64,000 nt of DNA from assembly GCF_945906775.1 (NCBI RefSeq), contig NZ_CAMDRE010000001.1, positions 3,118,371-3,182,370 on the forward strand. Reading direction: 5' to 3'. Of this stretch, positions 8,694 through 17,875 are shown piece after piece. The first letter of the stretch is position 1; every line of letters starts with the position of its first letter. The notes under the pieces are model-generated. The model saw only the letters and a program-made list of their open reading frames with translations. It had not been told where the DNA came from and did no database searches. The stretch comes from Citrobacter sp. Marseille-Q6884 (GTDB lineage: Bacteria > Pseudomonadota > Gammaproteobacteria > Enterobacterales > Enterobacteriaceae). The position numbers and the translations under genes are program-made.

Positions 8694-9509
8694 ATGCTTG
8701 CCACCTCTGCGCTTTGGTTTCGCTATCAGGATGATCCCATCCTCAAAGGGCTAACGCTGGACTTTTCTCCGCATGCCGTCACTGGACTGGTAGGGGCGAA
8801 CGGATGCGGAAAATCTACGCTGTTTATGAATCTTAGTGGCTTACTGCGCCCCCAACAGGGCGCGGTAATGTGGCAAGGGAAACCACTGGATTACAGTAAG
8901 CGTGGTCTGCTGGCGCTGCGCCAGCAGGTGGCAACCGTATTTCAGGACCCCGATCAGCAAATCTTTTATACCGACATCGACAGTGACATCGCATTCAGTC
9001 TGCGCAATCTGGGCGTGGATGAAGCCGAAATTGCCCGCCGGGTGGACGATACCCTGACGCTGGTAGACGCGCAGCATTTCCGCCATCAACCCATTCAATG
9101 TTTAAGCCACGGGCAAAAGAAACGTGTGGCGATTGCCGGGGCGCTGGTGCTGCAGGCGCAATATCTGTTACTGGATGAACCGACTGCGGGTCTGGATCCA
9201 TCCGGTCGTGCGCAGATGATTGAAATCATCAAACGTATTGTGTCGCAGGGAAACCACGTGGTTATTTCCAGCCATGATATTGACCTTATCTATGAAGTGA
9301 GCGATGCGGTTTATGTTTTACGCCGGGGTGAAGTGCTGGCGCACGGCACACCGGGTGAGGTATTTGCCCGCACGGATCTCATTGAACAAGCCGGATTAAC
9401 TCAGCCCTGGCTGGTAAAACTGCATACACAGTTAGGCTTTCCGCTGTGTAAAACAGAGGCTGAATTTTTTAGCTGTATGCGAGAGAACGCACTGAAGGAG
9501 GCGTCATGA
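8694..9509 (+). CDS. cbiO: CbiO, ATPase of cobalt ECF transporter
   Basis: 271 residues. Complete ABC ATPase: Walker A GANGCGKST at residues 34-42, Q-loop TVFQDPDQQIF around 81-91 (the DPDxQ form is characteristic of ECF ATPases), signature LSHGQ at 137-141, Walker B YLLLDEP ending at 163 and the switch His in ISSHDIDL. It powers Co2+ uptake for the pathway. Ribosome site AAGGAAAAG lies directly upstream. The stop overlaps the cbiP start by 4 bases. Confidence 0.96.
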   Translation: MLATSALWFRYQDDPILKGLTLDFSPHAVTGLVGANGCGKSTLFMNLSGLLRPQQGAVMWQGKPLDYSKRGLLALRQQVATVFQDPDQQIFYTDIDSDIAFSLRNLGVDEAEIARRVDDTLTLVDAQHFRHQPIQCLSHGQKKRVAIAGALVLQAQYLLLDEPTAGLDPSGRAQMIEIIKRIVSQGNHVVISSHDIDLIYEVSDAVYVLRRGEVLAHGTPGEVFARTDLIEQAGLTQPWLVKLHTQLGFPLCKTEAEFFSCMRENALKEAS

Positions 9510-11026
9510 CGCAGGCAATAATGTTGCAGGGTACGGCATCTGATGTAGGCAAAAGCGTACTGGTCGCCGGGCTGTGTCGTATTTTTTACCAGGATGGACT
9601 GCGTACAGCGCCGTTTAAATCGCAGAACATGGCACTGAACTCCGGCATTACCCCAGAAGGTAAAGAGATGGGGCGCGCGCAAATTTTTCAGGCCGAGGCT
9701 GCCGGGATCACGCCGGATGTGCGCATGAACCCTGTGCTACTTAAACCAACCAGCGATCGCAAAGCTCAGGTCGTATTGATGGGGAAAGTCGCAACCGATA
9801 TGGATGCGGTGAGCTATCACGAGTACAAGCCGCGACTGCGTGAACAGATTCTTTCGGTCTATAACAGCCTGGCGCAGGAATTTGATGTTCTGGTGCTGGA
9901 AGGTGCGGGCAGTCCGGCTGAAATTAACCTGCGCGATCGCGATATCGTTAATATGGGCATGGCCGAAATGGCGCAGTGTCCGGTTATTTTGGTTGCTGAT
10001 ATCGACCGCGGTGGGGTGTTCGCCTCCATTTACGGCACCCTGGCGCTGCTGCGCGACCACGAACGCGCCAGAGTCAAAGGCGTCATCATTAATAAATTTC
10101 GCGGCGATGTGGCCCTGCTTTACTCGGGCATTGAACAAATTGAAGCGCTGACCGGCGTGCCTGTGCTTGGCGTTATGCCGTGGCTGGATGTCGATCTGGA
10201 AGATGAAGATGGGGTTGCGCTGCAAAAAGGCAAATATTTGCGCACTGACAAACGCGACATTGAGATTGCCGTTGTTCAACTGCCGCATATCTCTAACTTT
10301 ACGGATTTTAATGCGCTGGCCGCACAACCTGATGTCCGCGTACGTTATGTTCGTCAACCGGAGGAGCTGGCAGGGGTTGATTTGGTGATCCTGCCGGGCA
10401 GCAAAAATACGCTCGGCGATCTGGTCTGGTTACGTGAAAGCGGCATGGCGCATGGTGTGATGCAGTTACACCAACAGAACGTACCGGTCGTCGGCATCTG
10501 CGGCGGCTATCAGATGCTCGGTGACACCATCATTGATGAGGTGGAGTCTGGTTTGGGTACTCAGCCCGGACTGGGACTGCTCAATACGGTAACCCATTTT
10601 GCCCGGCACAAAACAACGACTCTGGTCGAGGGGCAGATGTTGCCAGCGCTTCCTGACTGGCTGGCGGGTGTGGCGGGACTCTCCGTACGCGGTTATGAAA
10701 TTCACATGGGTGAAACGGAATTATCAGGAGAATGCCAGTCAGTGATGACACTGGATAAAGATGGCGGCAGCGTGGCTGACGGTGCCGTCAGTCATGACGG
10801 TCTGGCGTTTGGCACTTATCTCCACGGTCTGTTCGATAGCGATCAGTTCACCCGCGCGCTGGTTAATGGTCTGCGTACGCGCAAAGGCTTAGCACCACTG
10901 GATTCAACCTTCCATTACGCGCAATATAAATCGCAGCAGTTTGATCTGCTGGCGGATGCGATGCGGCAACACATCGATATTGAAAAAATTTATACCATCA
11001 TGCAGCAACATCGGGAGCCAGTATGA
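9506..11026 (+). CDS. cbiP: CbiP, adenosylcobyric acid synthase (glutamine-hydrolysing)
   Basis: 506 residues. It amidates side chains b, d, e and g of adenosylcobyrinate a,c-diamide. The N-terminal dethiobiotin-synthetase-like ATPase half starts with the P-loop GTASDVGKS (residues 9-17). The C-terminal half is a triad-type class I glutamine amidotransferase: nucleophile Cys332 in GICGGYQMLG and His440 in TYLHGLFD. It lies between cbiO and cobU with 4-base overlaps on both sides. Confidence 0.97.
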   Translation: MTQAIMLQGTASDVGKSVLVAGLCRIFYQDGLRTAPFKSQNMALNSGITPEGKEMGRAQIFQAEAAGITPDVRMNPVLLKPTSDRKAQVVLMGKVATDMDAVSYHEYKPRLREQILSVYNSLAQEFDVLVLEGAGSPAEINLRDRDIVNMGMAEMAQCPVILVADIDRGGVFASIYGTLALLRDHERARVKGVIINKFRGDVALLYSGIEQIEALTGVPVLGVMPWLDVDLEDEDGVALQKGKYLRTDKRDIEIAVVQLPHISNFTDFNALAAQPDVRVRYVRQPEELAGVDLVILPGSKNTLGDLVWLRESGMAHGVMQLHQQNVPVVGICGGYQMLGDTIIDEVESGLGTQPGLGLLNTVTHFARHKTTTLVEGQMLPALPDWLAGVAGLSVRGYEIHMGETELSGECQSVMTLDKDGGSVADGAVSHDGLAFGTYLHGLFDSDQFTRALVNGLRTRKGLAPLDSTFHYAQYKSQQFDLLADAMRQHIDIEKIYTIMQQHREPV

Positions 11027-11568
11027 TGATTCTGGTTACCGGCGGCGCGCGTAGCGGCAAAAGTCGGCATGCAGAGGCGCTGATCGCTGACGCACCGAGT
11101 GTCCTCTATATCGCGACCTCACAGATTTTTGATGAGGAGATGGCAGCACGTATTCAGCACCATCGTGATGGTCGTCCCACACACTGGCGTACCGCCGAGC
11201 GCTGGCAACATCTTGATGATCTGATAACGGCGATGAACGATCCGCAAGAGGCGATTTTACTGGAGTGCATCACCACGATGGTGACCAATCTGCTCTTTGC
11301 GTTGGGCGGTGACAGCGATCCTGACAGTTGGGATTACGCGGCAATGGAACAGTCTATTGAGGCCGAGATGCGTTTGTTGATCGAAGCCTGTCAACGTTGC
11401 CCGGCAAAGATCGTTCTGGTGACAAACGAAGTGGGGATGGGGATTGTTCCGGAGAATCGTCTGGCGCGGCATTTTCGTGATATTGCCGGACGTGTTAACC
11501 AGCGCCTGGCGGCGGCCGCCGATGAGGTCTGGCTGGTGGTATCTGGTATTGGAGTCAAAATTAAATGA
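11023..11568 (+). CDS. cobU: CobU, adenosylcobinamide kinase / guanylyltransferase
   Basis: 181 residues, identical in length to Salmonella CobU. P-loop GGARSGKS is at residues 7-14. His46, the residue guanylylated in Salmonella CobU, is present in IQHHRDG. It phosphorylates adenosylcobinamide and attaches GMP, producing AdoCbi-GDP for CobS. Two ATGs stand at the start (11023 and 11026); the first overlaps the cbiP stop and gives the family length. Overlaps cobS by 4 bases. Confidence 0.97.
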   Translation: MMILVTGGARSGKSRHAEALIADAPSVLYIATSQIFDEEMAARIQHHRDGRPTHWRTAERWQHLDDLITAMNDPQEAILLECITTMVTNLLFALGGDSDPDSWDYAAMEQSIEAEMRLLIEACQRCPAKIVLVTNEVGMGIVPENRLARHFRDIAGRVNQRLAAAADEVWLVVSGIGVKIK

Positions 11569-12308
11569 GTAAGTTGTTCTGGGCAATGCTCTCTTTTATC
11601 AGCCGCTTGCCTGTTCCTGCACGTTGGTCGCAAGGACTCGATTTCGAACAGTATTCTCGCGGGATCGTCATGTTCCCGCTCATTGGCGTTGTGCTGGGGG
11701 GACTGTCAGGGCTGGTTTTTATGGTATTGCAGCCATGGTGCGGTATTCCGCTGGCGGCCCTGTTTAGCGTTCTGGCACTGGCGCTACTGACAGGCGGTTT
11801 TCATCTGGACGGTCTGGCGGATACCTGTGATGGCATTTTTTCCGCTCGTCGTCGTGAGCGGATGCTGGAAATTATGCGCGACAGCCGCCTGGGGACACAT
11901 GGCGGCCTGGCGTTAATCTTTGTTTTGCTGGCAAAAGTACTGGTGGTCAGTGAGCTGGCACTGCGCGGAACGCCGATGCTGGCAGCGCTGGCGGCGGCCT
12001 GTGTCGCCGGTCGGGGAACTGCGGTTCTGCTGATGTACCGGCATCGTTATGCCCGCGAAGAAGGGTTGGGAAATGTCTTTATTGGCAAAGTTACTGGACG
12101 ACAAACCTGCGTTACGCTGGGGTTTGCGGCGATCCTTGCCGCCGTTCTGCTCCCCGGCATGCGCGGCGTGGCGGCGCTGGTCGTTACGATGGTGGCAGTG
12201 TTTATTCTTGGGCAATTATTAAAACGTACGTTGGGTGGACAAACCGGCGATACGCTCGGTGCGGCCATAGAACTTGGCGAGTTGATCTTCTTACTGGCTC
12301 TGCTTTGA
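11565..12308 (+). CDS. cobS: CobS, adenosylcobinamide-GDP ribazoletransferase (cobalamin synthase)
   Basis: 247 residues, polytopic inner-membrane protein. It joins AdoCbi-GDP to alpha-ribazole (from CobT) to give adenosylcobalamin. The family motif GGFHLDGLADTCDG, with the acidic residues that bind divalent metal, is at about residues 77-90. Around it are some six hydrophobic segments. It starts inside the cobU stop (ATGA overlap). Confidence 0.97.
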   Translation: MSKLFWAMLSFISRLPVPARWSQGLDFEQYSRGIVMFPLIGVVLGGLSGLVFMVLQPWCGIPLAALFSVLALALLTGGFHLDGLADTCDGIFSARRRERMLEIMRDSRLGTHGGLALIFVLLAKVLVVSELALRGTPMLAALAAACVAGRGTAVLLMYRHRYAREEGLGNVFIGKVTGRQTCVTLGFAAILAAVLLPGMRGVAALVVTMVAVFILGQLLKRTLGGQTGDTLGAAIELGELIFLLALL

Positions 12309-12333
12309 GTCAGCTAACACATTGAGAACCCTT

Positions 12334-13398
12334 ATGCAGACTTTATCCTCTTTACTCCAGATGATCCCTGTACCCGATAGTGCTGCGATGCTGCGCGCAC
12401 AGCAGCACATTGATGGTTTACTTAAGCCGCCTGGTAGCCTTGGACGACTCGAATCCCTTGCCGTACAGCTGGCGGGTATGCCGGGGCTGAAAGGGGAGCC
12501 GCGCGTAGGGGGGAAAGCGATGCTGGTGATGTGCGCCGACCACGGTGTGTGGGATGAGGGCGTTGCCGTTTCGCCCAAAGTGGTCACGGCGATTCAGGCC
12601 GCAAATATGACGCGTGGGACGACCGGCGTTTGTGTTCTGGCGGCTCAGGCGGGGGCAAAGGTGCATGTGATTGACGTGGGGATTGACGCTGATCCGATCC
12701 CTGGCGTGGTCAATATGCGCGTGGCGCGCGGCTGTGGAAATATTGCTGAAGGGCCGGCAATGAGCCGCTCTCAGGCAGAAGAGCTGCTGCTGGAAGTCAT
12801 CCGCTATACCCGTGAATTAGCGAAAGAGGGTGTGACGCTGTTTGGTGTCGGTGAGCTGGGTATGGCGAACACCACGCCAGCAGCGGCCATTGTCAGCGTG
12901 TTGACCGGCAGCGATGCCGAGGATGTGGTGGGTATTGGCGCCAACCTGCCGCTTTCGCGGGTGGGGAATAAGGTGGATGTTGTCCGTCGTGCGATTGCCA
13001 TCAATCAGCCCGATCCCCGCGACGGTGTCGATGTGCTGGCAAAAGTGGGCGGGTTTGATCTTGTCGGTATGGCCGGCGTGATGTTAGGTGCAGCTTCCTG
13101 CGGCTTGCCTGTCCTGCTGGATGGATTCCTCTCCTATTCGGCCGCACTCGCCGCCTGCCAGATTGCGCCGGAGATTAAGCCATATCTGATCCCATCGCAT
13201 TTCTCCGCCGAGAAAGGCGCCCGAACCGCACTGGCACATCTGGAGCTGGATCCGTATCTCAATATGGGCATGCGCTTAGGCGAGGGGAGTGGCGCTGCGC
13301 TGGCGATGCCGATTGTCGAAGCCGCCTGCGCGATGTACAACAATATGGGGCATTTAGCCGCCAGTAATATTGTGCTGCCGGATGGAAAGGAAGCATAG
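12334..13398 (+). CDS. cobT: CobT, nicotinate-nucleotide:dimethylbenzimidazole phosphoribosyltransferase
   Basis: 354 residues from the ATG at 12334; the TTG at 12322 would add four residues and is less likely. CobT activates the lower-ligand base to alpha-ribazole phosphate. The catalytic glutamate is exactly at position 317 (RLGEGSGAALAM), as in Salmonella CobT. The phosphate- and base-binding stretches GVGELGMANTTPAAA and GFLSYSAALAA are intact. The gene follows cobS after 25 bases and is the last of the operon; a strong terminator begins 9 bases after the stop. Confidence 0.97.
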   Translation: MQTLSSLLQMIPVPDSAAMLRAQQHIDGLLKPPGSLGRLESLAVQLAGMPGLKGEPRVGGKAMLVMCADHGVWDEGVAVSPKVVTAIQAANMTRGTTGVCVLAAQAGAKVHVIDVGIDADPIPGVVNMRVARGCGNIAEGPAMSRSQAEELLLEVIRYTRELAKEGVTLFGVGELGMANTTPAAAIVSVLTGSDAEDVVGIGANLPLSRVGNKVDVVRRAIAINQPDPRDGVDVLAKVGGFDLVGMAGVMLGAASCGLPVLLDGFLSYSAALAACQIAPEIKPYLIPSHFSAEKGARTALAHLELDPYLNMGMRLGEGSGAALAMPIVEAACAMYNNMGHLAASNIVLPDGKEA

Positions 13399-13406
13399 TC
13401 AATCTG

Positions 13407-13440
13407 AACCCCGCTCAAGGCGGGGTTTCTTCTTGTTTGT
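13407..13440 (+). terminator. Rho-independent terminator of the cbi-cob operon
   Basis: Perfect 8-bp stem AACCCCGC / GCGGGGTT with a 5-base loop, followed by the T-rich tract TTCTTCTTGTTT. It begins 9 bases after the cobT stop and separates the operon from ldtA. Confidence 0.93.
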
Positions 13441-13513
13441 GTCCGTTGTAATCCCGAAAAACAGATAAAAAAGCTATAATTAACGGATATCTGCTGCGAC
13501 GAAGGAAAGGAAA

Positions 13514-14443
13514 ATGATGCGTCGTGTAAAACTGTTATGTTCACTCATCATGCTGCTCGCGAGTCAGGGATCGCAGGCAGTGAGTTATCCGCTGCCACCC
13601 GAGGGAAGTCGTCTGGTGGGGAGTCCTCTGACAATTACGGTGCCATCAGGAAATACTCAGCCGCTGGAGGCATTTGCTGCCCAGTACGGGCAAGGCTTGA
13701 GCAACATGCTCGAAGCCAATCCCGGTGTGGATGTTTTTTTGCCTAAGTCGGGGTCAACGCTGGTTGTGCCGCAGCAGATTATTTTGCCGGATACCGTGCG
13801 TGAAGGGATTGTCATTAACGTCGCAGAAATGCGCCTTTACTATTATCCCAAAGATACAAATACGGTTGAGATCTTACCGATCGGTATCGGTCAGGCAGGG
13901 AGGGAAACGCCGCGCAACTGGGTTACTGCGGTAGAGCGCAAGCAGGAGGCGCCTGGCTGGACGCCAACGGCGAATACCCGACGTGAATATGCCGCGCGAG
14001 GCGAGACGTTACCTGCGTTTGTGCCCGCCGGACCCGACAACCCGATGGGGCTCTATGCGATATATATTGGCAGGCTCTATGCCATCCACGGCACAAACGC
14101 CAATTTTGGCATTGGCTTGCGAGTGAGCCAGGGCTGTATTCGTCTGCGCAATGACGATATCAAATACCTGTTTGATACCGTGCCGGTTGGGACGCGTGTT
14201 CAATTGATCGACAGGCCCATCAAATACACGGCTGAGCCAGACGGCACCCGCTGGGTTGAGGTTCATGAGCCGCTGTCCCGTAATCGCTCTGAATATGAGT
14301 CAGACAGAAAGGTTCCGCTGCCCGTCACACCCGCGTTGCGCACGTTTATCACCGGCAGTGGTATCGATGTTAATCGCGCGAATGCGACCCTGGAGCGTCG
14401 TTCCGGGATGCCGGTGAATATCAGCCAGATACAAAAATACTGA
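13514..14443 (+). CDS. ldtA: LdtA (ErfK), L,D-transpeptidase
   Basis: 309 residues; the ATG at 13517 is equally possible and matches the E. coli start (MRR...), and GGAAAGGA upstream serves both. A signal peptide of about 23 residues (ending SQA) is followed by a LysM-like region (about 45-90) and a YkuD catalytic domain. The catalytic His192 (HGTNANFG) and Cys208 (SQGCIRL) are present. In E. coli LdtA is one of the enzymes that attach Braun lipoprotein to peptidoglycan in the periplasm. It sits directly after cobT, as in E. coli. The paralog ldtC is in the same window. Confidence 0.96.
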   Translation: MMRRVKLLCSLIMLLASQGSQAVSYPLPPEGSRLVGSPLTITVPSGNTQPLEAFAAQYGQGLSNMLEANPGVDVFLPKSGSTLVVPQQIILPDTVREGIVINVAEMRLYYYPKDTNTVEILPIGIGQAGRETPRNWVTAVERKQEAPGWTPTANTRREYAARGETLPAFVPAGPDNPMGLYAIYIGRLYAIHGTNANFGIGLRVSQGCIRLRNDDIKYLFDTVPVGTRVQLIDRPIKYTAEPDGTRWVEVHEPLSRNRSEYESDRKVPLPVTPALRTFITGSGIDVNRANATLERRSGMPVNISQIQKY

Positions 14444-14471
14444 TCAGCGACACGCGGTATTTTCTTTGCGG

Positions 14472-15155
14472 TCAGCGAATACTGACCGCTTGTTGACCGT
14501 GATACTGCCCCATTTTCACAAAGCCGATATGGTCTGCCATCAATTGCGCTTCGTGCTCACTGTGCGTCACCAACAGCGCGGTTTGCCCGGCTGCGCGTAA
14601 TATATCGCGAACCTCGCCACCCAGACGTTCTCGAGTGTTTTTATCAAGACTGGAAAAGGGTTCATCCAGCAGCAGAATCTCAGGCCGCGGAGCCAGCGCG
14701 CGCGCTAACGCAATACGCTGTTGCTGCCCGCCTGAAAGCTCATGAGGATAACGGTCGGCGTGGCTGTGTAATTCCACCATTTTCAACAGTTCAGCGACCC
14801 TGGCCTGCTGCTCTTCACGCGGTGTCCGTCGTAAGCCAAAGGCTACGTTTTGTTGTGCCGTCAGATGGGGGAATAATGCATATTCCTGAAAGACCATGCC
14901 GACATGCCGTTTTTCCGGCGGCAGGTGAATTTCGGGCCCTGCAACGCGTCGTTGTGAAACATAAATTTCACCGCGTTGCAGACGTTCAAACCCGGCAACC
15001 GCACGAAGTACGGTCGTTTTCCCACAACCTGAGGCACCCAGCAGACAAGCGATTTCCCCTTTGCGCACAGCCATGGAAAACCCGGTCAGCACCGCTTGCT
15101 GGCTATTGCCGTAGGCAACATGCACATCCTGAAGGCGTAATGCAATTTCTGACAT
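14472..15155 (-). CDS. fbpC: Ferric iron ABC transporter, ATP-binding protein (FbpC/SfuC type)
   Basis: 227 residues. ABC ATPase with Walker A GASGCGKTT (residues 40-48), Q-loop MVFQEYALFPH, signature LSGGQ (140-144), Walker B LLLDEP (161-166) and switch His in VTHSEHEA. It is shorter than many FbpC proteins (about 350 residues): the C-terminal TOBE-type regulatory domain is absent. No frameshift is visible, so this looks like a naturally short form. It is last in the fbpABC operon, 10 bases after the permease. The iron assignment rests on the binding protein; thiamine or polyamine importers have similar ATPases. Confidence 0.85.
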   Translation of the reverse strand: MSEIALRLQDVHVAYGNSQQAVLTGFSMAVRKGEIACLLGASGCGKTTVLRAVAGFERLQRGEIYVSQRRVAGPEIHLPPEKRHVGMVFQEYALFPHLTAQQNVAFGLRRTPREEQQARVAELLKMVELHSHADRYPHELSGGQQQRIALARALAPRPEILLLDEPFSSLDKNTRERLGGEVRDILRAAGQTALLVTHSEHEAQLMADHIGFVKMGQYHGQQAVSIR

Positions 15156-15165
15156 TGTGATTCTC

Positions 15166-16854
15166 TTAACCCCGGCGCGTCATTTGGTGACGCACCAATA
15201 AAATAACCGGTAGCGTGCCTGCTAAAACGATCAGTAGCGCGGCAATCGCGCCTTCTTCATAGGTTCCCCGCGCGGCTTCGGCATACAGCAATGTTGCCAG
15301 CGTTTCGAAGTTTACCGGGCGTAAAAGCAGCGTGGTTGGCAGCTCTTTCATCGCATCTGCAAAAACCAGTAATGCACTGCTGACTATCGCGGGTCGCAGG
15401 AGCGGGAAGTGAACGCGCGCAAATGTGCCAGCGCCATTCTCACCCAATAAACGGGAAGCCTGTTCAAGGGAAGGGGGGATTCGCCCTAATCCCGAATCCA
15501 GGGCACCGATGGCAATCGCCTGAAAGCGCATCGCGCAGCAAATCACCAGCAAAATACCGGCCGACATCAACGGTAATCCGCGTGTATTCAGCAAGTCGGC
15601 CAGCCAGCGATCTACCGCCATCGCAGGTGTGAGAAAACCGATGGCCAGAATAGTGCCAGGCACGGCGTAACCTAACGACGCCAGACGCATGACGCCGCGG
15701 CGAAAGCCGGGCATGGCGTTGTCTGCAGCGCTGTGACGAGCACTCCATGCCACCAGTAAACTGACGCAGACCACGACCAGCGTGGTTCCTGCGGCCAGTG
15801 TCAGCGTATTTTGTAATGCTGAAAGCAACGAGGCAGAAATCGGATTATCTTCACCCAGCCTTTTGGCGCTCTCCCACATTAAAAACAGTACCGGGGCAAG
15901 GAACCCCAAAATAACCGGCAGTGCGATGACTGCGCCGAGAAGCCATCCTCGCCAGCCGTACACGCGTGTCGGTTGAATCTCCCGCAGGTTGCGGCTGCTG
16001 AATCCTTGTTTTCTGCGGCCATAAAATTCCAGCGTCAGAATAAGGAATATAAACATCAGCATCATGCAGGCGATTTGTGCAGCGGCGGAGAGATCAGAGC
16101 GTGAAATCCATGTGGTATAGACGGTGACCGTCAACGTTTGTACGCCGAGAAACTCTGATGCGCCAATGTCGTTGAGCGTTTCCAGAAGCGCGAGACTGAT
16201 ACCTACGGCCAGCGCCGGACGTGCCATGGGCAGAGCCACGCGAAAAAATGTTCCGGCAGCGCTGCATCCCAGCGTACGTGCGGCTTCCAGTAAATGAGCC
16301 GGCTGACTAATAAACATGGCGCGGGTTGTCAGATAAACGTAAGGATACAGCACGAGTCCGAGCAAAATAATCGCGCCGGACAGGGAGCGTAAATCAGGCA
16401 GACGAAACTGCCGCGGGCTGTCGAAACCGAGTAAGAAACGGATGAATGTTTGCAGCGGACCAATGGGATGCAACAAATCCAGCCAGGCGAAAGCGACGAT
16501 ATAGGTCGGCATTGCCAGCGGCAGCAACAGCGCCCAACTGAGTATTTTTCGGCCGGGAAAATCCCATGCAGTTACTGCCCATGCGCTGCCAACGCCAATG
16601 ACGCCGACCATCACGGCGACGCCCGCCAGCAAGAGTACGGTGTTTTTTAACGCGGCAGGTAATACAAAAGTGATGAGATTATCCCAATGGGATAAGTCAG
16701 CCTGCGTGGCCTGCCAGATCAGCGCAATAACAGGTGTCAGCACACCCAGTGCCACACACAGCGCGCCAAGGTGCAACGGCGTTAATAACGACTGCGGCCC
16801 GGAAACCAGGCCGCGTAATGTCGGAAACTGCAGTGATTTATTGATCGAATCCAA
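15166..16854 (-). CDS. fbpB: Ferric iron ABC transporter, double-domain permease (FbpB/SfuB type)
   Basis: 562 residues, about twelve hydrophobic segments, two fused permease halves. Each half has the cytoplasmic EAA-type coupling loop: EAARTLGCSAAGTFFRVALP in the first and EQASRLLGENGAGTFARVHF in the second. This fused layout is typical of FbpB/SfuB/HitB transporters for Fe3+. The start overlaps the end of fbpA by 17 bases, so translation is probably coupled. Confidence 0.9.
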   Translation of the reverse strand: MDSINKSLQFPTLRGLVSGPQSLLTPLHLGALCVALGVLTPVIALIWQATQADLSHWDNLITFVLPAALKNTVLLLAGVAVMVGVIGVGSAWAVTAWDFPGRKILSWALLLPLAMPTYIVAFAWLDLLHPIGPLQTFIRFLLGFDSPRQFRLPDLRSLSGAIILLGLVLYPYVYLTTRAMFISQPAHLLEAARTLGCSAAGTFFRVALPMARPALAVGISLALLETLNDIGASEFLGVQTLTVTVYTTWISRSDLSAAAQIACMMLMFIFLILTLEFYGRRKQGFSSRNLREIQPTRVYGWRGWLLGAVIALPVILGFLAPVLFLMWESAKRLGEDNPISASLLSALQNTLTLAAGTTLVVVCVSLLVAWSARHSAADNAMPGFRRGVMRLASLGYAVPGTILAIGFLTPAMAVDRWLADLLNTRGLPLMSAGILLVICCAMRFQAIAIGALDSGLGRIPPSLEQASRLLGENGAGTFARVHFPLLRPAIVSSALLVFADAMKELPTTLLLRPVNFETLATLLYAEAARGTYEEGAIAALLIVLAGTLPVILLVRHQMTRRG

Positions 16855-17875
16855 CTTTATCTACCAGAAGACTTGCTTGTTTACGGTACTTAACGATTTC
16901 GGTTAATGGGATCTTATCGACATCGATTTCACCGATTGTGGCACTGATAACCGGGTCGAGCGTAACGCCTTTCAGTACCGGATACTCAAAGTTTGCCTTC
17001 GCATACTGCTGTTGCGCAGGTGCGGAAACCAGATATTCCATCAGCTTAACGGCATCTGCTTTATTCGGCGCATAACGGGCCACGGCAGCGCCACTGATAT
17101 TGACGTGTGTACCGCCTTTCTCGAAGGTAGGTTTAACCACTTTAATCGCATCACCCCAACGACGCGCATCACTGCCTTCTTTGGCATTTTTCATATGCCC
17201 GACGTAATACGAGTTCGCCAGACCAATATCACAAATACCACCGAGAATATCACGGGCAACGTCACGGTCGCCGCCGGTCGCTTTACGTGCAAGGTTAGCT
17301 TTCACGCCGCGCAGCCATTCTTCAGTTTTGGCTTCACCGTGATGGGCAATCATGGCGGCAATCAGTGCGGTATTGTAGGGATGCTGTCCTGAGCGGATGC
17401 AAACTTTACCTTTGTACTCCGGGCTCGCGAGTTGTTCGTAATGCCAGTTATCAATCGGCATGGACTTCTCGGCATAAAGCACGCGGGCTCGCATAGAAAG
17501 TGCAAACCACTGATTATCTGCTCCGCGCAGGTTGGCCGGAATGGCCGTCTTAAGCGCTTCGGATTGCACGGGCTGGGTGACGCCAGCTTCGACTAAATCG
17601 ATAAGGTTACCTGCATCAACCGTCATCAGCAGGTCGGCAGGGGAGTTTTTACCTTCCGCTTTCACACGCTCGAGCATGCCATCCTTAATATAAACCGTAC
17701 TGACTTTTATGCCGCTGGTTTGAGTCCAGCTATCCAGTAAGGGCTGAATCAGGCCCGGTTCACGCGTGGTATAAAGCGTTAATGTATCCTGAGCAAAAAC
17801 CGGCAGGCTGACAGAGAGGGTTAGAGCAGATGCAAGCGTGATACGGCGCAGTCCGGTGCGAGGCAGAGCATTCAT
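16838..17875 (-). CDS. fbpA: Ferric iron ABC transporter, periplasmic binding protein (FbpA/SfuA type)
   Basis: 345 residues with a clear signal peptide ending LPVFA (about residue 28). The mature N-terminus QDTLTLYTTREP is typical of the FbpA/FutA branch, and the adjacent tyrosines 223-224 (NSYYVGHM) match the Tyr-Tyr pair that ligates Fe3+. First gene of a three-gene import operon; a Fur-like box lies about 70-90 bases upstream. The operon is inserted between ldtA and the first tRNA-Asn, where E. coli K-12 has no genes, so it is an accessory import system. Confidence 0.9.
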   Translation of the reverse strand: MNALPRTGLRRITLASALTLSVSLPVFAQDTLTLYTTREPGLIQPLLDSWTQTSGIKVSTVYIKDGMLERVKAEGKNSPADLLMTVDAGNLIDLVEAGVTQPVQSEALKTAIPANLRGADNQWFALSMRARVLYAEKSMPIDNWHYEQLASPEYKGKVCIRSGQHPYNTALIAAMIAHHGEAKTEEWLRGVKANLARKATGGDRDVARDILGGICDIGLANSYYVGHMKNAKEGSDARRWGDAIKVVKPTFEKGGTHVNISGAAVARYAPNKADAVKLMEYLVSAPAQQQYAKANFEYPVLKGVTLDPVISATIGEIDVDKIPLTEIVKYRKQASLLVDKVGFDQ

